From Lewinella sp. W8 (GTDB taxonomy: Bacteria; Bacteroidota; Bacteroidia; Chitinophagales; Saprospiraceae), in contig NZ_SNAQ03000003.1 of the NCBI RefSeq assembly GCF_004375085.3, forward strand, positions 124,001-188,000: DNA of 64,000 nucleotides. Reading direction: 5' to 3'. The notes below the pieces were generated by a model that was not told the DNA's origin, did not search any database, and saw nothing but the letters and a program-made list of their open reading frames with translations. The position numbers and the translations under genes are program-made. Below, in pieces: positions 8,635 to 16,870 of this stretch (its first letter is position 1; every line of letters starts with the position of its first letter).

Positions 8635-9585
8635 ATGTCTGAAAAAATTCTTGTGACCGGCGCGAACGGTCAGATAGGCAAGGTGTTGACCGCGGCCTTG
8701 CGGGAGAAGTACGGTCGGAAGAACGTGATCGCTTCCGACATCGTCAAAACGCCGGCGGATAACGAGCCTTACCTGTTTCTGGACATCCTCAATAAGACCC
8801 GGCTTTACGAGATCGTCGAGGACCACAACATCACCCAGGTCTTCCACCTGGCGGCCATTCTTTCAGCCAACGGGGAGTGGAACCCGCTGAAGACCTGGAA
8901 CATTAATCTGAACGGACTGATCACCATTCTGGAGTTGGCCAAAGAGAAGAAGCTTAAGAAGGTCTTCTTTCCCAGCACCATTGCCGTTTTTGGCCGCACC
9001 ACGCCGAGGGTGGATACCCCGCAGGCTGTCCCCCTGGAACCGGAGACGATCTACGGCATCAGTAAGGTATCCGGTGAGTTGCTCTGCAATTATTACCACC
9101 AGAAGTACGGCATTGACGTGCGGTCGATCCGCTATCCGGGCATCATCGGCTACCAGTCGATTCCTCACGGCGGGACCACGGATTATGCAGTGGAAATTTT
9201 CCATTCCGCGCTCAAGGGGGAAACCTATGAGTGTTTCTTGGCTCCCGATACCCGCCTGCCGATGATGTACATCCCGGATGCCATCCGGGCCACCATCGAA
9301 CTCATGGAGGCTCCCGTAGAGAACATTAAGACCCGCACCTCCTACAACCTGGCGTCGATGAGTTTTTCTCCGGCGGAGATTTATGCCGAAATCAAGAAGA
9401 ACCTTCCCGAAGCGCAGATTACCTACCAACCGGATTTCCGTCAGGAGATCGCCGCCAGCTGGACCGAGAGCATTGACGATAGTCAGGCGCGGGCCGACTG
9501 GGGCTGGGCCCCCGCCTATGACCTGTCGGCCATGACCAAAGATATGATTGAGCAAATCGAAAAATTATACTTTCAGCATCACTAA
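8635..9585 (+). CDS. tdh: L-threonine 3-dehydrogenase, SDR type
   Basis: 316-residue extended-SDR epimerase-like protein. The NAD-binding motif is TGANGQIG (residues 8-15). An FPSTIAVFG segment is followed by the catalytic YGISK at about 143-147, and SIRYPGIIGY is typical of the short-chain threonine dehydrogenase group. It oxidises threonine to 2-amino-3-oxobutyrate with NAD+. The next gene, nine bases downstream, is the ligase that cleaves this unstable product, so the two form an operon. This is the bacterial/animal SDR-type enzyme, not the zinc MDR-type enzyme of E. coli. Confidence 0.9.
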   Translation: MSEKILVTGANGQIGKVLTAALREKYGRKNVIASDIVKTPADNEPYLFLDILNKTRLYEIVEDHNITQVFHLAAILSANGEWNPLKTWNINLNGLITILELAKEKKLKKVFFPSTIAVFGRTTPRVDTPQAVPLEPETIYGISKVSGELLCNYYHQKYGIDVRSIRYPGIIGYQSIPHGGTTDYAVEIFHSALKGETYECFLAPDTRLPMMYIPDAIRATIELMEAPVENIKTRTSYNLASMSFSPAEIYAEIKKNLPEAQITYQPDFRQEIAASWTESIDDSQARADWGWAPAYDLSAMTKDMIEQIEKLYFQHH

Positions 9586-9594
9586 GCATTAAAG

Positions 9595-10791
9595 ATGAAC
9601 AAACAAGAAATGTACGCTGACCTCCAGACCGAACTGGATCAGCTTCGCGCCGAAGGACTTTACAAAGAAGAGCGCATCATCACCTCCCCGCAGGCCGCCG
9701 AGATTGTCACGCAGCAGAACCCCTCGGTCCTGAATTTCTGTGCCAATAATTACCTGGGACTTTCTTCCCACCCCGACGTTGTGGCCGCCGGGAAGGAAGC
9801 TATTGACGGCCATGGGTTTGGTCTGTCTTCCGTGCGCTTTATTTGCGGCACCCAGGATATCCACAAGGAGTTGGAGGCGAGAATCGCCAAGTTCGTAGGG
9901 ACCGAAGATGCCATCCTTTATGCGGCGGCCTTTGACGCGAACGGCGGACTCTTTGAGCCCCTGCTCGGGCCCGAAGACGCCATCGTCAGCGACCAGTTGA
10001 ATCACGCCTCCATCATTGACGGTATCCGCCTCTGTAAGGCCAAGCGCTACCGCTACCTGTCCAATGACATGGACGATCTGCGTGCCAAGCTGAGCGACGC
10101 CCGCGCGGCGGGCGCGCGGCGCATCATCGTGGCCACCGATGGGGTGTTCTCCATGGATGGCGTCATTGCTCAGGTGGACAAGATCGTAGCCATCGCCAAA
10201 GAGTTTGGTGCCCTGGTCATGGTGGACGATTGCCACGCTACGGGCTTCACCGGTAAAACCGGCCGGGGATCGGCCGAACACTGTGGAGTATTTGGCGAGG
10301 TAGACATCATCACCGGCACCTTCGGGAAGGCGCTTGGCGGCGCTTCCGGGGGCTTCACGGCCGCCAAGAAGGAGGTGGTGGACATGCTGCGGCAGAAGTC
10401 CCGTCCCTACCTGTTCTCCAACACGCTGGCACCCTCCATCGTGGGCGCCTCGATCAAGGTGCTGGACGTTCTTTCCCACTCCACGGAACTACGCGACAAG
10501 CTGGAATCCAACACCCAGCGCTTCCGCGAAGGGATGACGGCCGCCGGTTTTGACATCATTCCGGGCGTGCACCCCATCGTACCGGTTATGCTCTACGATG
10601 CGGCGCTGTCGCAGAAGTTTGCCGATGCCCTCCTGGAAGAAGGCATCTACGTCATCGGGTTCTTTTACCCGGTCGTGCCGAAGGGCAAAGCCCGAATCCG
10701 GGTGCAGATTTCCGCCGGCCACGAACCCGAGCACATCGACAAGGCCATTGCGGCCTTCACCAAGGTGGGTAAGGACCTGGGGGTAATTTAG
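9595..10791 (+). CDS. kbl: Glycine C-acetyltransferase (2-amino-3-ketobutyrate CoA ligase)
   Basis: 398 residues, normal length for the alpha-oxoamine synthase family. NYLGLSSHP near residue 52 and the PLP lysine in GTFGKALGG (Lys245) are visible. The C-terminal [21 protein letters not shown] is diagnostic of KBL rather than of serine palmitoyltransferase or 8-amino-7-oxononanoate synthase. It converts 2-amino-3-oxobutyrate and CoA to glycine and acetyl-CoA, completing threonine degradation started by the upstream tdh. It uses PLP and acts in the cytoplasm. Confidence 0.92.
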   Translation: MNKQEMYADLQTELDQLRAEGLYKEERIITSPQAAEIVTQQNPSVLNFCANNYLGLSSHPDVVAAGKEAIDGHGFGLSSVRFICGTQDIHKELEARIAKFVGTEDAILYAAAFDANGGLFEPLLGPEDAIVSDQLNHASIIDGIRLCKAKRYRYLSNDMDDLRAKLSDARAAGARRIIVATDGVFSMDGVIAQVDKIVAIAKEFGALVMVDDCHATGFTGKTGRGSAEHCGVFGEVDIITGTFGKALGGASGGFTAAKKEVVDMLRQKSRPYLFSNTLAPSIVGASIKVLDVLSHSTELRDKLESNTQRFREGMTAAGFDIIPGVHPIVPVMLYDAALSQKFADALLEEGIYVIGFFYPVVPKGKARIRVQISAGHEPEHIDKAIAAFTKVGKDLGVI

Positions 10792-10840
10792 GAAGGGGCG
10801 ACGGTCCCGGGTTTTGCTTCGCAGCTACCTTCGGTGGTCG

Positions 10841-10893
10841 TTCAGCTCGTCGGGATCACCGATGCTAGTAGCATGCGGCGACGCGCAGGTGCC
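10841..10893 (+). repeat. Dispersed structured repeat, copy 1 (AGCTCGTCGGGATC ... GCGCAGGTGCC)
   Basis: It matches the reverse complement of 61153-61206 along its length. The central perfect hairpin ATGCTA-G-TAGCAT (10862-10874) is replaced in the other copy by ATTCTA-T-TAGAAT, so both arms changed together. The GCGCAGGTGCC end also occurs at 48124 (without the last C), 61246 and, inverted, 48233 and 11604. Confidence 0.6.
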
Positions 10894-10910
10894 GGGTGGT
10901 GCCGGTATGG

Positions 10911-11520
10911 CCTCGGACTGAGTTTCCGCGACCGATTGCCCGCCCGGCCGAGGAGCTCTGCTCCGAGAGCATCTTGGGTACGAGTTTATTTCTCCGCTAC
11001 GTCCTCGGACTGGAAGTCCTCGACCGATTGCCCGCCCGGCCGAGGAGCTCCGCTCCGAGAGCATCTTGGGTAAGTATTTACTTCCCCGCTACATCCTCGG
11101 ACTGGAAGTCCTCGACCGATTGCCCGCCCGGCCGAGGAGCTCTGCTCCGAGAGCATCTTGGGTACGAGTTTATTTCTCCGCTACGTCCTCGGACTGGAAG
11201 TTCTCGACCGATTCCCGCCCGGTCGGGGAGCTCCGCTCCGAGAGCCTTTTGCGAAAGGATTTATTTCTCCGCTACGTCCTCGGACTGGAAGTCCTCGACC
11301 GATTCCCGCCCGGTCGGGGAGCTCCGCTCCGAGAGCATCTTGGGTAAGTATTTACTTCCCCGCTACATCCTCGGACTGGAAGTCCTCGACCGGAGGAAGC
11401 TAACGCCCTCGGACTGGAAGTCCTCGACCGGAGGAAGCTAACGCCCTCGGACTGGAAGTCCTCGACCGGAGGAAGCTAACGCCCTCGTACTGGAAGTCCT
11501 CGGCCGGGGGGAGTTTGTTT
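10911..11520. repeat. Tandem array: five 91-92 bp units followed by four 38-bp sub-units
   Basis: Units begin with CCTCGGACTGGAAGTCCTCG at 10911 (degenerate), 11003, 11095, 11187, 11278 and 11369, a period of 92, 92, 92, 91 and 91. From 11369 the period drops to 38 (11407, 11445, 11483): the first 24 bases of the unit are kept and followed by GAGGAAGCTAACGC. Each long unit contains two small hairpins, GGACT-GGA-AGTCC and GGAGC-TCN-GCTCC. Because 92 is not a multiple of three, all three forward frames stay open in places, so the open frames here are not evidence of coding. The array fills the space between kbl and the vWA gene. Confidence 0.85.
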
Positions 11521-11561
11521 ATGCAATTTGCGGCGAGGGGGCATCTACCTCTAAAAAAAAC

Positions 11562-13394
11562 ATGCCCACCTTACTCAGATTTCTTTGCTTTTCCCTATTG
11601 CTTGGCACCTGCGCACCGTCGCCCGCATTCGCGCAGACCGATGATTCTCCAACCCCGAACACCTTCTCCGGCTGTATTCAGGAGGAGTCCGGAGAACCCC
11701 TGATTGGTGCTTCCATCGTGGTCAAGGGAACGACCACCGGCACCGTCACCGACATGGAGGGCTGCTTCTCCCTGGAGTACCCCGGGGAAACCGTGACCCT
11801 GGAGATTCACTACACGGGCTACCGCACCTTTACCATCGAATGTACGGCCGGCGAAAAGCAAACCTACACGATGGAAGCGGAAGTGGAGACGCTGGAAGAA
11901 GTTGTGGTCGTAGGCTACGGAGTCTCCCGAAAGCGATCGGTCTCGGCGGCTGCCGTCAGTATGCCGGCCTCCTCCGTCGCCCGCGAATCGGCCCCAAGCC
12001 ATCGTGCCTACGAAGACGCGGCTGCAGATACGGAAAGTGTATCCGTGCCGGCGGCTGATCGTCCTGCGGCCGGACAACTCACCGCCGGCGAGGTCAACGA
12101 TTTCGGCAAGTGGGAAATGTGGCACGACATCAGCCAGGAAGACCTGGCCGAACACCGGGCCGTCTGGCAACTGTACCCCGACCACCGCTACCCGGTGCAG
12201 CTGACCTACGATAATGGCAGTCCCGCGATGGACGTGCCGGTGGGATTGTATACGGCATCCGGACAGCTCATCTGGGAAACCCGCACCGATAATCACGGAC
12301 GTGCCGAGCTGTGGCGTGGCCTACTGGATCAGAATAAGTACGAACAGGACCGGCTGGAAATTCGGGCAGTGGTTAATGGAAGGGAACTTCGGTTTCCTAC
12401 GGCCCATCCCGTGAAATCCGGCTTCAATTCCCTGGCATTAAAACAACCCTGCTACCGGAACGCCGCCGTGGACGTGGCTCTGGTGGTGGACGCCACCGGA
12501 AGCATGGGCGACGAAATCGCCTACCTGTCCAGTGAACTGGAGGACGTGGTGCGTCGGTCCGCTGATTCCCTGGCGGGCGCTGACCTCCGCTTCGGCAGTG
12601 TGTTTTACCGCGATGAAGGAGATGACTATCTGACCCGTCACGCCGACTTTACGGATGACGTTGAAAAGGCGGTTTCTTTCGTCCAGGAACAATCAGCCGG
12701 CGGCGGTGGCGATACGCCCGAGGCCGTGGACGCCGCGCTGGGGGTGGCCCTTGACAGCCTGAGCTGGAGCGATGAGGCGGCAGCCAGAATCCTGTTTCTG
12801 GTGCTGGATGCTCCTCCCCACAGTTCCGATCAGCACGTGGCCCGTATGAAAAAGCTGACCCAGCGAGCCGCCCGCATGGGCGTTCGGATCATTCCGGTGG
12901 TGTGCTCCGGCATGGACAAATCCGGAGAGTATCTGCTGCGGAGTATGGCCCTGGCCACGAACGGAACCTACACCTTCCTGACCGACCACAGCGGTATTGG
13001 TGGCAAGCACCTGGAGCCCAGCACGGACATCTACAAAGTTGAGCTGCTTAACGATTTGCTGGTCCGTCTGATTCATCAGTTTGGTCGGACGCAGCCCTGC
13101 CAGAACGTCGATCCACTTCCCGTAGCGGAGATTGAAAAGGAGGAATCTACTTCCTTCCGGGCGTACCCCAACCCTACGGCTGGCCCGGTGACGATGAATT
13201 TGCCCGGTAAAAAGGGGCACGTGGACCTGATCGACCTGCAGGGAAAAATTATCCGCCGGTACGCAGTGAGCGCCCGGCGGATGGACATAAATCTGGCCGC
13301 TTTAGCGACCGGAACGTACATTTTACGGCATACCTCCCGCAAGGGAGTTCTGAGCAGTCGGCGAATCATTGTTGATCGCCACCTCGCTCGCTAG
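11562..13394 (+). CDS. Secreted CarboxypepD_reg-like / von Willebrand A protein with T9SS sorting domain
   Basis: 610 residues. A signal peptide (1-25, ending PAFAQ) is followed by a carboxypeptidase-regulatory-like beta-sandwich (about 35-110: SGCIQEESGEPLIGASIVVK), then EEVVVVGYGVSRKR (about 112-125). That second stretch is the sequence that normally links this domain to the plug of a SusC-like TonB receptor. No plug or barrel follows. Instead a linker leads to a vWA domain (about 300-480) with the MIDAS motif DATGSMGDE near 309. A Por/T9SS C-terminal domain (about 525-610: FRAYPNPTAGPV...GTYILR) implies export to the cell surface or medium. The start codon lies just after the tandem array, and bases 11604-11624 in the signal peptide match a dispersed intergenic repeat (48233) almost perfectly. 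Confidence 0.85.
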   Translation: MPTLLRFLCFSLLLGTCAPSPAFAQTDDSPTPNTFSGCIQEESGEPLIGASIVVKGTTTGTVTDMEGCFSLEYPGETVTLEIHYTGYRTFTIECTAGEKQTYTMEAEVETLEEVVVVGYGVSRKRSVSAAAVSMPASSVARESAPSHRAYEDAAADTESVSVPAADRPAAGQLTAGEVNDFGKWEMWHDISQEDLAEHRAVWQLYPDHRYPVQLTYDNGSPAMDVPVGLYTASGQLIWETRTDNHGRAELWRGLLDQNKYEQDRLEIRAVVNGRELRFPTAHPVKSGFNSLALKQPCYRNAAVDVALVVDATGSMGDEIAYLSSELEDVVRRSADSLAGADLRFGSVFYRDEGDDYLTRHADFTDDVEKAVSFVQEQSAGGGGDTPEAVDAALGVALDSLSWSDEAAARILFLVLDAPPHSSDQHVARMKKLTQRAARMGVRIIPVVCSGMDKSGEYLLRSMALATNGTYTFLTDHSGIGGKHLEPSTDIYKVELLNDLLVRLIHQFGRTQPCQNVDPLPVAEIEKEESTSFRAYPNPTAGPVTMNLPGKKGHVDLIDLQGKIIRRYAVSARRMDINLAALATGTYILRHTSRKGVLSSRRIIVDRHLAR

Positions 13395-13411
13395 GGGAGG
13401 CGATTGCACAA

Positions 13412-14641
13412 TTATTGCATGGCCAGCAAGTTGGTCAATTCCGGGTTTTTGCTCGCGGTGACCGTGGCGGCTTCCAGATAGGGGGCTGCCGCGGTTTTTT
13501 CGCCCCGTGCCACCAGCAGGCTACCCATCATCAGGTTGACGTCAATATTGGCGGGTCGCTTGTCGTATTCCCGTTTGGCGTATTCGAGGGCTTTGTCGTA
13601 ATCCTGCACGAGGTCGCGGTAGAAGGCCGCATACTCCAGGTTCATGTTGTGGCCGGAGTCCACGTCGTCCTGTAACATGACCAGGATTTCTTCCTGAATA
13701 GCGGCAAGTTCCGCCTTACGATCGGTAGCCGCGTAGATTTCGGCGAGTTGCTCGTAGAAGCCCACTTCGGGAATGATGCTTTTGGCTTCGTGAAGCAGTT
13801 TTTCCGCTTCCTGGTAGTCCCCGCGGTCCATGGCCAGCTGGGCCAGGCCGGCGATCGCGAAGGGGTAGTCTTCGCGTTCCGCCAGGATTTTCCGGTATTC
13901 CAGTTCCGCGGCCTCGGGGTCGCCGTAGCGATGATGGATTTCGGCCAGCGTCAGGCGGGCCCAGGCGGTGCTTTCGTAACCGGGATAACCGGCCGTTACG
14001 GCCATTTCCATGGCTTCAATGGCGCCGGGAATATCGCCGTGAATTTCGCGTAAGTAGGATACCCGCGAGTAGGAACGCAGGTCCGGACGGATTCTAGTCA
14101 TCTTGTCGGCTGAAGCCACGGCCGCCTCATAATCTCCCAGCTCTACCTGGGCGTCCACCAACGCACCGTATATCTGGGCGTTGTGGGGGTTGAGGGTAAT
14201 GGCCCGTTTGGCCACGGTCAGGGCTTCAGAAAAGTCGTGCTGCGATAACAGCAAGCTGGCCTTGGTGGAAAGGGCTTCGAATTCTAAATGAGGGTCCAGG
14301 CCCTTGTTAATGTCCAGGGCTTCGTTGACCATCTGGAGGGCGGCCGGGTAGTAATGGCCGTGCTCACCGGTGACGCGGGCTTCGTTCGCAAAGATTTGCG
14401 CGAGGGTAATCCGGGGTTTTATGGCCAGTGGGTCCTCTAGCCGGAGCTTACTGCTCATTTGCATGTATCCGCTCTGGGTTTTGTCCCATTCCAGGGTTTG
14501 CTGCAGTTTGGCCGGACGGGGGAGTAATTCGGGGATGTTTAACGCCAGGGCGGCATCATCCACCGATGATTCTTGACTACCGCACGCCAGTAACAGGCAA
14601 AGCAGTAGGTAGCAGTTTAGTTTGAGAATATTGGGTAACAT
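13412..14641 (-). CDS. TPR-repeat lipoprotein
   Basis: 409 residues. The N-terminus carries a lipobox (LLLACGS, Cys about 20), so it is probably lipid-anchored. From about residue 80 onward it is built of tetratricopeptide repeats (e.g. AKRAITLNPHNAQIYGAL, YRKILAEREDYPFAIAGLAQLA, ALEYAKREYDKRPANIDVNLMMGSLL). TPR proteins act as docking scaffolds. It is the last gene of a minus-strand cluster with two DUF4331 proteins and follows a strong intergenic hairpin; the same TPR/DUF4331 association suggests a joint envelope function. It converges with the vWA gene (17-base gap). Confidence 0.8.
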   Translation of the reverse strand: MLPNILKLNCYLLLCLLLACGSQESSVDDAALALNIPELLPRPAKLQQTLEWDKTQSGYMQMSSKLRLEDPLAIKPRITLAQIFANEARVTGEHGHYYPAALQMVNEALDINKGLDPHLEFEALSTKASLLLSQHDFSEALTVAKRAITLNPHNAQIYGALVDAQVELGDYEAAVASADKMTRIRPDLRSYSRVSYLREIHGDIPGAIEAMEMAVTAGYPGYESTAWARLTLAEIHHRYGDPEAAELEYRKILAEREDYPFAIAGLAQLAMDRGDYQEAEKLLHEAKSIIPEVGFYEQLAEIYAATDRKAELAAIQEEILVMLQDDVDSGHNMNLEYAAFYRDLVQDYDKALEYAKREYDKRPANIDVNLMMGSLLVARGEKTAAAPYLEAATVTASKNPELTNLLAMQ

Positions 14642-14697
14642 TTGGGTTGATTTTTTGGGTTTTTATGGGAGACCTATAGTATGTAGTATGGTTGATT

Positions 14698-14736
14698 CAA
14701 GTGGACGGTTTCTCCGTTCGGAGAAACCGCCACTTG
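14698..14736 (-). terminator. Strong intergenic hairpin between DUF4331 gene and TPR gene
   Basis: Inverted repeat CAAGTGG...CCACTTG with an inner perfect CGGTTTCTCCG/CGGAGAAACCG stem and a TT loop. It lies just downstream of the DUF4331 stop (14753) and upstream of the TPR start (14641). The minus-strand 3' flank has only a poor T run, so it may be an RNA-stabilising or partial-termination hairpin within the operon. Confidence 0.6.
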
Positions 14737-14752
14737 ATAATCAACCCATAAT

Positions 14753-16813
14753 CTAGTTCGATTTGACCATGCGAATGGTCTGGAGGATGTTGCCATTCCC
14801 CCCGCTCACTACGGCGATGTAGGTACCCTGGGGCAGGTTGCCTACCTGCACGGGAACGTTATGCTCACCGCTGCCAAAGGTGGTCCGGACCAGGTTCTTG
14901 ATCTGACGACCGTTGATGTCGAAGAGGTCAATGGACACGGCCGTTGGCTGGCGCACCCTCAGCTTGATGGTGGTCTGCTCCTGGAAGGGGTTCGGGAAGT
15001 TCATCCCGACCACGTTCGGGGCATCCATGCCCACACCCTGGTCAAAGAAGTTGGCCGTGGAGGTGGTGATGGCTCCACTACACTCCCCCTTGCCGCTGTT
15101 GGGCATGGCCAGGAAGGGGAAGCTGCCGGTAAAGGGCTTATCGTTGGCCTCAACTCCGGTGGTATAGGTCAGCACGTCCAGCAGATCGGTGGTTACCGGG
15201 CTATCACTATTGGCGGGGTCGAAATCGTCGTACCAAAGGCCGATGGCGGCCAGTACCACACCACTGACGGCCTGCAGCTCGATGCGCGTTACGTCATCTT
15301 CCAGGCGGCGACCGTTGGGGAAACCGTCCATATTGGGAATGAACTGTAACGTATCGCTACCGGCGTAGGCCGGGTCGGTCAGACCAAGCACGGCGGCCTG
15401 GACCAGTCCCAGAGAATTGAAGGCTGCGTCGTCGCGGGGCGTGACGGGCACGGCCATGTTAAGCCGCAGCATGTCGCCGCCGTTGGGCAGGAAGTTATTC
15501 ACGAAGGGCTTACCCGCGGCCAGCGGGTCACCACCCTTGCCGGTGGCGAGCTGGTAGGGGCGCACGTTGGGCACGCCGGTGTGGAAGGCGGGCCACAGGT
15601 CGACGGACCGGGGCAGGCCAGGACCGGGAAGCAGCAAGGTGCCAAAAACGGCATCGTCGAGGGCCGTTCCGGCCACGGCTTCGGAGCCCTTCAGGCCCCA
15701 GAGGCCATCACTGCCGTTACCGAAGTCAAAGGCACCAAGGCTATTGCGCTGAATCCGGAGCGGCGCAAAGGCCGGTACCGCCGGGCCAAACAGGGAGTCG
15801 TCCATATAAAGCGCCAGTTCGGGGTTGTAGAAGAATCCGTCCAGCAGCGTATCGGCCAACTCATCGTAGGGGGAAAGGGCGTTCCAGTAGTCCTTCATCC
15901 CCACGGGAATCACGGCCTCGTTGGTCAGCGGCATTCCCAGGCGGGAAACTTGAATCCAGTCGCCGTTTACGGTGGGTTTGCTACCGTCTGCCTGTAGGGT
16001 CCGGATGGCCGGACGGCTGGCGGAGGCCCACACGCCGATGACGTAGTCGCCGTCGAGGATGCTGGTCGGTTCGTCGGCAGCTCCCTGCTTCTTCAGCAGG
16101 TCAATGGGTACGTTGAGGGCGATGGCGCTGGTGTTGAAGCAGGCCAGACCGTCAATTGGGTCTCCGTTCTGCCGGGGCGCATCCCCGAGGTCGAAAATAC
16201 CACCCAAATCCACGAAGAAGGGATCGTCAACGGGACCAGCAAATACCCGTTCGCCCGTATTAGCGGTGGTGATTTTACTCATCCAGTATTCGCCGTAGGA
16301 GTTTTGTCCCAGACCTACCGCCGATTCAATCGAACGGGGGCCGATGTTGGGAGCCGGCACTTCTCCACCATTAACGATGGTGATAAAGCTGGCACCACCG
16401 TCGAGACTGCGTTCGAGGGTGTAGGTGGTCTTCAGGTTTTCCTGCCCCAACCGGATGTTGAAGAAGGTCGTCGGGTCCTGGTTTTCCCGCTGGAAGGTGA
16501 AGCGGTAAATGATCTCGTCACCGGGAACGGCGGCGTCATTATCCACGTGAATTTCGTAGCGGATGTCCTCCCCGAAGTGGTAGTAGTTGGGGCCTCCGTG
16601 GGGAAGCTGCATCGGGATGTAGGTGGCAATCAGCGTCACCATGCTGGGGTCTTCCGGTGACCGGAAGGCATAGACATCGACGTTGTCCGCCAGGGGGTCA
16701 TCCGCGATGAGCGGCGCCTCCCGGTGGCTGGAGGCATTCAGCGACATACTCACCCCAAAGAGGAGCATCAGGAGCAGCGCATAAATGCATTTATTTACGG
16801 TAGAAGGTTTCAT
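14753..16813 (-). CDS. DUF4331 domain protein with T9SS C-terminal sorting domain
   Basis: 686 residues. A signal peptide (about 1-28) precedes the DUF4331 hallmark ASSHREAPLIADDPLADNVD. The domain runs to about residue 590 and includes FHTGVPNVRPYQLATGKGGDP and PNGRRLEDDVTRIELQAVSG. A Por/T9SS sorting domain (NFPNPFQEQTTIKL...GTYIAVV) ends the protein, so it is probably secreted and cell-surface attached. DUF4331 has no established biochemical role. It is a close tandem paralog of the next upstream gene, with long stretches nearly identical. The two differ in the C-terminus: only this one keeps the sorting domain. Confidence 0.85.
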   Translation of the reverse strand: MKPSTVNKCIYALLLMLLFGVSMSLNASSHREAPLIADDPLADNVDVYAFRSPEDPSMVTLIATYIPMQLPHGGPNYYHFGEDIRYEIHVDNDAAVPGDEIIYRFTFQRENQDPTTFFNIRLGQENLKTTYTLERSLDGGASFITIVNGGEVPAPNIGPRSIESAVGLGQNSYGEYWMSKITTANTGERVFAGPVDDPFFVDLGGIFDLGDAPRQNGDPIDGLACFNTSAIALNVPIDLLKKQGAADEPTSILDGDYVIGVWASASRPAIRTLQADGSKPTVNGDWIQVSRLGMPLTNEAVIPVGMKDYWNALSPYDELADTLLDGFFYNPELALYMDDSLFGPAVPAFAPLRIQRNSLGAFDFGNGSDGLWGLKGSEAVAGTALDDAVFGTLLLPGPGLPRSVDLWPAFHTGVPNVRPYQLATGKGGDPLAAGKPFVNNFLPNGGDMLRLNMAVPVTPRDDAAFNSLGLVQAAVLGLTDPAYAGSDTLQFIPNMDGFPNGRRLEDDVTRIELQAVSGVVLAAIGLWYDDFDPANSDSPVTTDLLDVLTYTTGVEANDKPFTGSFPFLAMPNSGKGECSGAITTSTANFFDQGVGMDAPNVVGMNFPNPFQEQTTIKLRVRQPTAVSIDLFDINGRQIKNLVRTTFGSGEHNVPVQVGNLPQGTYIAVVSGGNGNILQTIRMVKSN

Positions 16814-16828
16814 ATTATATTTTTGCTC

Positions 16829-16852
16829 GCTGTTCCGGCGCGCCGGAACAGC
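16829..16852. repeat. Perfect 24-bp palindrome between the two DUF4331 genes
   Basis: GCTGTTCCGGCG followed by its exact reverse complement, 15 bases upstream of the ATG at 16813 and 18 bases after the previous stop. It has the same relative position as the hairpin at 14698, so each junction of this operon carries one. It lacks a T run and is better read as an RNA processing/stability hairpin or a protein-binding site than as a terminator. Confidence 0.6.
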
Positions 16853-16870
16853 GGATTGATTAGATTATGG

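Noticed and set aside
10834-11441. Several open reading frames of up to 181 codons in the tandem array
   Set aside because: All three forward frames are open in places because the array is periodic with a unit not divisible by three; the peptides are shifted copies of each other with no coding character.
11369-11520. Possible CRISPR array (38-bp repeats)
   Set aside because: The units are directly adjacent with no unique spacers, and no cas genes are present.
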